Notes under the pieces: model-generated | Seen by the model: only the letters and a program-made list of their open reading frames with translations | Told to the model about the DNA's origin: nothing | The model's database searches: none | In this document: positions 54,008 to 57,198 of the stretch, in pieces | Layout of the letters: each line of letters starts with the position of its first letter | How positions within the stretch are numbered: position 1 is the stretch's first letter | Origin: Desulfocicer vacuolatum DSM 3385 | GTDB lineage: Bacteria; Desulfobacterota; Desulfobacteria; Desulfobacterales; Desulfobacteraceae | DNA: 57,198 nt | Assembly: GCF_900176365.1 (NCBI RefSeq) | Contig: NZ_FWXY01000025.1 | Coordinates: 1 to 57,198 of the forward strand | Direction: 5' to 3' | Position numbers and translations under genes: made by a program

Positions 54008-55153
54008 TTAAAATGCCTCCTTCATGATGGATATCACCTGTTCGGGGGGCACCACGGCACCGCCGGGATGGCCCGCAAGGTAAGAGGGGGCTTTGTAGCC
54101 TGCACAACGCTCCACCTCCCGGCTGATCTGGCCCATGTTGATTTCAACGGTGATAAAGCCCTTAACCCTTAAGGCAAGTTCCTTTATTAAACGGTCGGGA
54201 AAGGGCCATACGGTGATGAGTCTTAAAAGTCCTGCCTTGATACCTTGTTCCCTTGCCATGTCAACGGCGGTGTAGCTTGTTCTGGATGAAACACCATAGG
54301 AGACAATGACAATGTCTGCATCGTCCAGAAGGTATTGATCCGTCATGATAATGTCGTCCAGGTTGTTTCTGATTTTGCCCAGCAGACGTTCCATCATTTC
54401 TGCCTGGGTATCCACACTCATCACAGGGTAGCCTTTTTCATCGTGGGTGAGCCCTGTCACATGGACCTTGTACCCCTGGCCGATGGACGGCATGGGGGCC
54501 ACCCCGTTGGGCCCGGGTTTAAAGGGGTGAAAATTATTCTTTTTTCCCCGGGGTTGAATTCTGGAAATGGTTTTGATGGCTTCTTTTTTGGGGATCACCA
54601 CTTTTTCACTCATGTGTCCCACAATTTCGTCGGACATGATGAAAACCGGGGTGCGATATTTTTCACTTAAATTAAAGGCTGTGATGGTGAGGTCAAACAT
54701 CTCCTGGGGGGATGAGGGGGCCAGGGCAATGATTTCATAATCGCCGTGGGAGCCCCATTTGGCCTGCATCATATCTGCCTGGGCACCCTGGGTGGGCAAG
54801 CCTGTGGAGGGGCCTCCCCGCTGGACATTGACCACCACACAGGGGGTCTCTGTCACAATGGCAAGCCCCACTGTCTCCATCATGAGGCTGAAACCGGGGC
54901 CTGATGTTGCCGTCATGGTTTTCTTGCCTGTCCATGCGCCGCCAAGAATGGAGGTCATGGCTGCTATCTCATCTTCCATCTGTATATAGGTGCCCCCCAC
55001 ATGGGGAAGTCTCTCGGACATGTGCTCTGCCACCTCTGTGGCCGGGGTAATGGGATACCCCCCGAAAAAAAGGCACCCCGCCGCAATGGCCCCTTCGGCA
55101 CATGCGATGTCTCCGTTGATAAAATGTTTACCTGTATCGACTGCTGGTTTCAT
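54008..55153 (-). CDS. korA: 2-oxoacid:ferredoxin oxidoreductase, alpha subunit
   Basis: 381 residues. GDIACAEGAIAAGCLFFGGY and PITPATEVAEHMSERLP are the alpha-subunit start; IQMEDEIAAMTSILGGAW and TSGPGFSLMMETVGLA follow. It supplies the TPP pyrimidine-side domain. Start ATG at 55153 follows GAGAGG. The 138-bp gap to korD shows no gene and no clear terminator, so one transcript is likely. Confidence 0.92.
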   Translation of the reverse strand: MKPAVDTGKHFINGDIACAEGAIAAGCLFFGGYPITPATEVAEHMSERLPHVGGTYIQMEDEIAAMTSILGGAWTGKKTMTATSGPGFSLMMETVGLAIVTETPCVVVNVQRGGPSTGLPTQGAQADMMQAKWGSHGDYEIIALAPSSPQEMFDLTITAFNLSEKYRTPVFIMSDEIVGHMSEKVVIPKKEAIKTISRIQPRGKKNNFHPFKPGPNGVAPMPSIGQGYKVHVTGLTHDEKGYPVMSVDTQAEMMERLLGKIRNNLDDIIMTDQYLLDDADIVIVSYGVSSRTSYTAVDMAREQGIKAGLLRLITVWPFPDRLIKELALRVKGFITVEINMGQISREVERCAGYKAPSYLAGHPGGAVVPPEQVISIMKEAF

Positions 55154-55291
55154 CCTCTCCTCAATACCCCTTTATTCGACATTGGACAGGCAGGATTTGC
55201 CTGGTTTTTGTGGTTGACCGTACAAAATAACCCTTTGGATGTTCTTGACGGGTTTCATCTGTTGCCTTGGCTTTTTCCTTGGGAATTGTGA

Positions 55292-55564
55292 TTAAACGGC
55301 GGCTTGCTCTGCCGTTGCTTCTGTGGAAAAAATGGCAAACTCTGGACACAGAAGCTCACAATAGTGGCAGTTAAGGCACCCCTCTGCCCTGACCCGGGGA
55401 GGGTGGTAGCCGTTTTTGTTAAACTCCTTTGAAAATTCAAGAACAGCCCTTGGGCAGTACTCAATGCAGTATCCGCACCCTTTGCAGCGGTCCTTTATTA
55501 TGTGGACAACGCCCTGTGTTACTTCGACCTCTTCTGAATCAAGAGGGACTCTCCAGTATTTCAT
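55292..55564 (-). CDS. korD: 2-oxoacid:ferredoxin oxidoreductase, delta (ferredoxin-like) subunit
   Basis: 90 residues from the ATG at 55564, which has GGGAAGGGG upstream. The two [4Fe-4S] motifs are CKGCGYCIEYCP and CLNCHYCELLCP. This small subunit takes electrons from the TPP site to ferredoxin or to a partner. It is the promoter-proximal gene of the kor-hdr set. Its C-terminal tail (STEATAEQAAV) is polar and short. Confidence 0.9.
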   Translation of the reverse strand: MKYWRVPLDSEEVEVTQGVVHIIKDRCKGCGYCIEYCPRAVLEFSKEFNKNGYHPPRVRAEGCLNCHYCELLCPEFAIFSTEATAEQAAV

Positions 55565-55590
55565 AACCCCTTCCCTGTGTTGGCTTATGG

Positions 55591-55618
55591 ATATCATGAT
55601 TGATAATTTGTCGGTCAA
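55591..55618 (-). promoter_or_regulatory. Possible sigma-70 promoter of the kor-hdr gene set
   Basis: On the minus strand: TTGACC (55618-55613), a 16-bp spacer and TGATAT (55596-55591), leaving a leader of about 20 bases before korD. A moderate match; no sigma-54-type site with correct spacing was found here. Confidence 0.35.
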
Positions 55619-55789
55619 TGCATATCTCATCTTGTTGGGAATGAAAAGGTTTTTTTAAGTGGAGGAGAATGTGTTTGTCTGGATGGGGTTCTGAAAAAGC
55701 AGGGGGTGTCTTTGTTTTGAGTGGGGGTGAAAGCTGTTTTTCTTTAAGGGCCGGATTCTTGTTAAAGCATGGGGCTTTTATATAACGGG

Positions 55790-55973
55790 CTCAACTTTCG
55801 GGCTTCATTTCAAAGCCGGCATTTTTAAATGTACCGATGGGGTCAGTGTGCCGACGGGGTCAGGCTTTTGTTATTGATGTTATCGACCAAGGCCTTTGCC
55901 AACGAAAAAAGCCTTGATAATGTCAATAACGAAAGCCTGACCCCACCACGAAATGCGAACACCGAAAGTTGAG
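55790..55973. mobile_element. 184-bp MITE, copy 2
   Basis: Terminal inverted repeats CTCAACTTTCGG and CCGAAAGTTGAG; flanked by a perfect 7-bp target duplication TAACGGG (55783-55789 and 55974-55980). It differs from the copy at 33364-33547 by one base, near the right end. The internal palindrome GGGGTCAGGCTTT/AAAGCCTGACCCC is conserved. It lies about 230 bp upstream of korD. Confidence 0.92.
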
Positions 55974-55984
55974 TAACGGGTATG

Positions 55985-56231
55985 TTCTGTGGGACACAAC
56001 GAATGTTGAAAATGGTATTATGCCGCCGCCCCCCCCGATGGGCAATGGGCCCGGACCGGAACTGTAGACAGCTCAATTGTCCGGTTTCTATTGCCCATCG
56101 GGGGGGCGGCTCTGCTGAGGGTGGTTGGCGTTTTCCTTTTCATATAAACTGCCGTAGACCGTATTGTGATCCGGCTTTGCCCAGAACAAAGCTTGAAATT
56201 CTTCACAGATTTATGGGGTATTTCATATAAA
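55985..56231 (-). repeat. Composite repeat A-B (reverse orientation)
   Basis: The tail GGGACACAACGAATGTTG leads into unit B (arms CCCCCCCCGATGGGCAAT and ATTGCCCATCGGGGGGGCGG, about 56031-56110). An altered linker and an eroded unit A follow, ending GGGGTATTTCATATAAAAGG. It starts a few bases after the target duplication of MITE copy 2. Confidence 0.82.
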
Positions 56232-56638
56232 AGGACCTTTTGGAATTTTTTATTGTAAAATCGCATATCAAGAAACATTATTGACATAAAATAATCATGG
56301 GTATAAAAATAAAGGGCTTGTGATTTTGCTTATTTTGGGTTCTTAAAATCAGAAGGTACTTTATGGCATCAGGATTTGACTGTATTTGGAATTTGTTTTG
56401 TCAGGGGGGCAATACTCAAGCTTAATGGGTGGTACTTATCTGGTTTCAGGATAACATGAGGCTATGTTGGATATACGGTTAGGAATTGATCTAAAATTTT
56501 TTTTTATGAATTTTTAATTTTTAAAAAGTTGAGATAGCCAGATCTACACAATTGCTTGTTGGAAACCCTTCATGCGTAACTGAGTGCTTACGATTATTGA
56601 AATTATTTTAAATCATCAAATCACTCAGTGATGTCCGG
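56232..56638. other. AT-rich gene-free stretch with a terminal inverted repeat
   Basis: No coding sequence seen. ACTGAGTG (56579-56586) and CACTCAGT (56622-56629) form an inverted repeat just past the transposase stop, perhaps its terminator or part of the insertion-sequence end. Confidence 0.4.
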
Positions 56639-57198
56639 TTAGGTTTTTGCAGACTTCTTTTTCTTTTTTTTGGTCCTTTTTTTGACAGCCCTATCGCCTG
56701 ATAAAGGGTATCTGAGCTCATTTTGTATATCATTTCTCAGTTGGCGGATTCTTTTGATGGAAACTTTTTCATTGAATTTATCATGACAATATATGGCCAT
56801 GAGTAGATATGAAATAAGCCCACCAAGGATTTGTACCATGACTCCATACTCACTGCGAGCAATTAAGTGATACACTTTGAGATGTTTTTTCCACCATTTG
56901 AAAAAAGATTCAATGTCCCACCTGAGCTTGTAGATTTTTGCCACTTGCTCGGCAGTCAGATCATGTCGATCAGTTGCCACGTAAAATGTTGAGCCTGCAA
57001 TCTTATATCCAACGACTCGGACTGGTGTCTCTGATTGATTTACCCCCGGAGTTCCAAGAAGGACTTCTGCATCATAAAAAATATGAGTGTCCTCCGGCAC
57101 AAGGTTCTGTTTGATGATAGTTCGCGTAGTTTTGATTTTGATTCGGCATACAAAATGTTTTCCCTCAGCCTGTAGCAAATCAAAATCTTTATGGGATT
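56639..57198 (-). CDS. IS4-family-like transposase, N-terminus beyond window
   Basis: The last 186 codons or so are present. The frame is open to the window edge (residues before LLQAEGKHFVCRIK read SHKDFD), so the TTG at 57178 is not the true start. VAKIYKLRWDIESFFKWWKK contains the Y-(2)-R-(3)-E-(6)-K motif of IS4-type DDE transposases, including the catalytic Glu. The C-terminus is a very lysine-rich tail (KKRTKKKKKKSAKT). The earlier DD residues lie outside the window. Whether the element is intact cannot be told. Confidence 0.85.
   Translation of the reverse strand, partial: SHKDFDLLQAEGKHFVCRIKIKTTRTIIKQNLVPEDTHIFYDAEVLLGTPGVNQSETPVRVVGYKIAGSTFYVATDRHDLTAEQVAKIYKLRWDIESFFKWWKKHLKVYHLIARSEYGVMVQILGGLISYLLMAIYCHDKFNEKVSIKRIRQLRNDIQNELRYPLSGDRAVKKRTKKKKKKSAKT

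Overview
The window looks like chromosomal DNA of an anaerobic, sulfate-reducer-like deltaproteobacterium (Desulfobacteraceae/Desulfobacterota type). This is inferred from the gene content: heterodisulfide-reductase (Hdr) modules, two genes with in-frame UGA codons read as selenocysteine, a ferredoxin-dependent 2-oxoacid oxidoreductase, an anaerobic cobaltochelatase (CbiK), a double-cubane-type protein with its ASKHA activator, and sigma-54 regulation. No rRNA, tRNA or CRISPR was seen.

Layout. 0.2-1.1 kb: an MDR-type oxidoreductase. 1.4-7.4 kb: cobalamin riboswitch operon 1 (promoter, riboswitch, terminator, ABC-2 exporter pair, CobN-like chelatase, small membrane protein). 7.6-13.0 kb: two tandem paralogous hybrid PAS histidine kinases. 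13.3-15.8 kb: polar amino-acid ABC transporter with a 180-bp palindrome between the binding protein and permease genes. 16.0-18.4 kb: a cereblon-like CULT-domain protein, then cobalamin riboswitch operon 2 (BtuR/CobO and CbiK). 18.5-21.1 kb: a tautomerase, a YccF-like membrane protein and a PhoD-like phosphatase. 21.1-27.3 kb: spermidine synthesis from arginine (SpeB, carboxynorspermidine decarboxylase, carboxynorspermidine dehydrogenase, SpeA).

27.8-37.6 kb is a redox island. A selenocysteine HdrD-like protein is read leftwards from a sigma-54 promoter. It diverges from a PAS sigma-54 activator and a pseudo-receiver Ser/Thr kinase. Further right, a cysteine paralogue of the same HdrD-like protein heads an operon with a RelE-like protein, a double-cubane-type protein and its activator. 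37.7-44.5 kb: transglutaminase-like protein, nitrilase-type lipoprotein, unknown membrane protein, Pst-type ABC transporter and a CGGC-type protein. 44.9-55.6 kb is one leftward gene set: KorD-A-B-C, a 1117-residue NfnB/GltD plus HdrA-like fusion, an MvhD-HdrC-HdrB fusion, and a selenocysteine HdrA-MvhD fusion. The set could link 2-oxoacid oxidation to ferredoxin, NAD(P)H and disulfide-type redox chemistry by flavin-based bifurcation. The right edge carries a truncated IS4-type transposase.

Mobile and repeat DNA is abundant. Two copies of a 184-bp MITE differ at one base, and each is flanked by its own perfect 7-bp target duplication. A separate family of composite hairpin repeats (units A, B, C) fills most gaps and also lies inside operon leaders. 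The strongest leads for new biology are the sigma-54-controlled seleno-HdrD locus with its Cys twin, the Kor-Nfn-Hdr gene set, the CobN/ABC-2 riboswitch operon, the CULT protein, and the repeat families.
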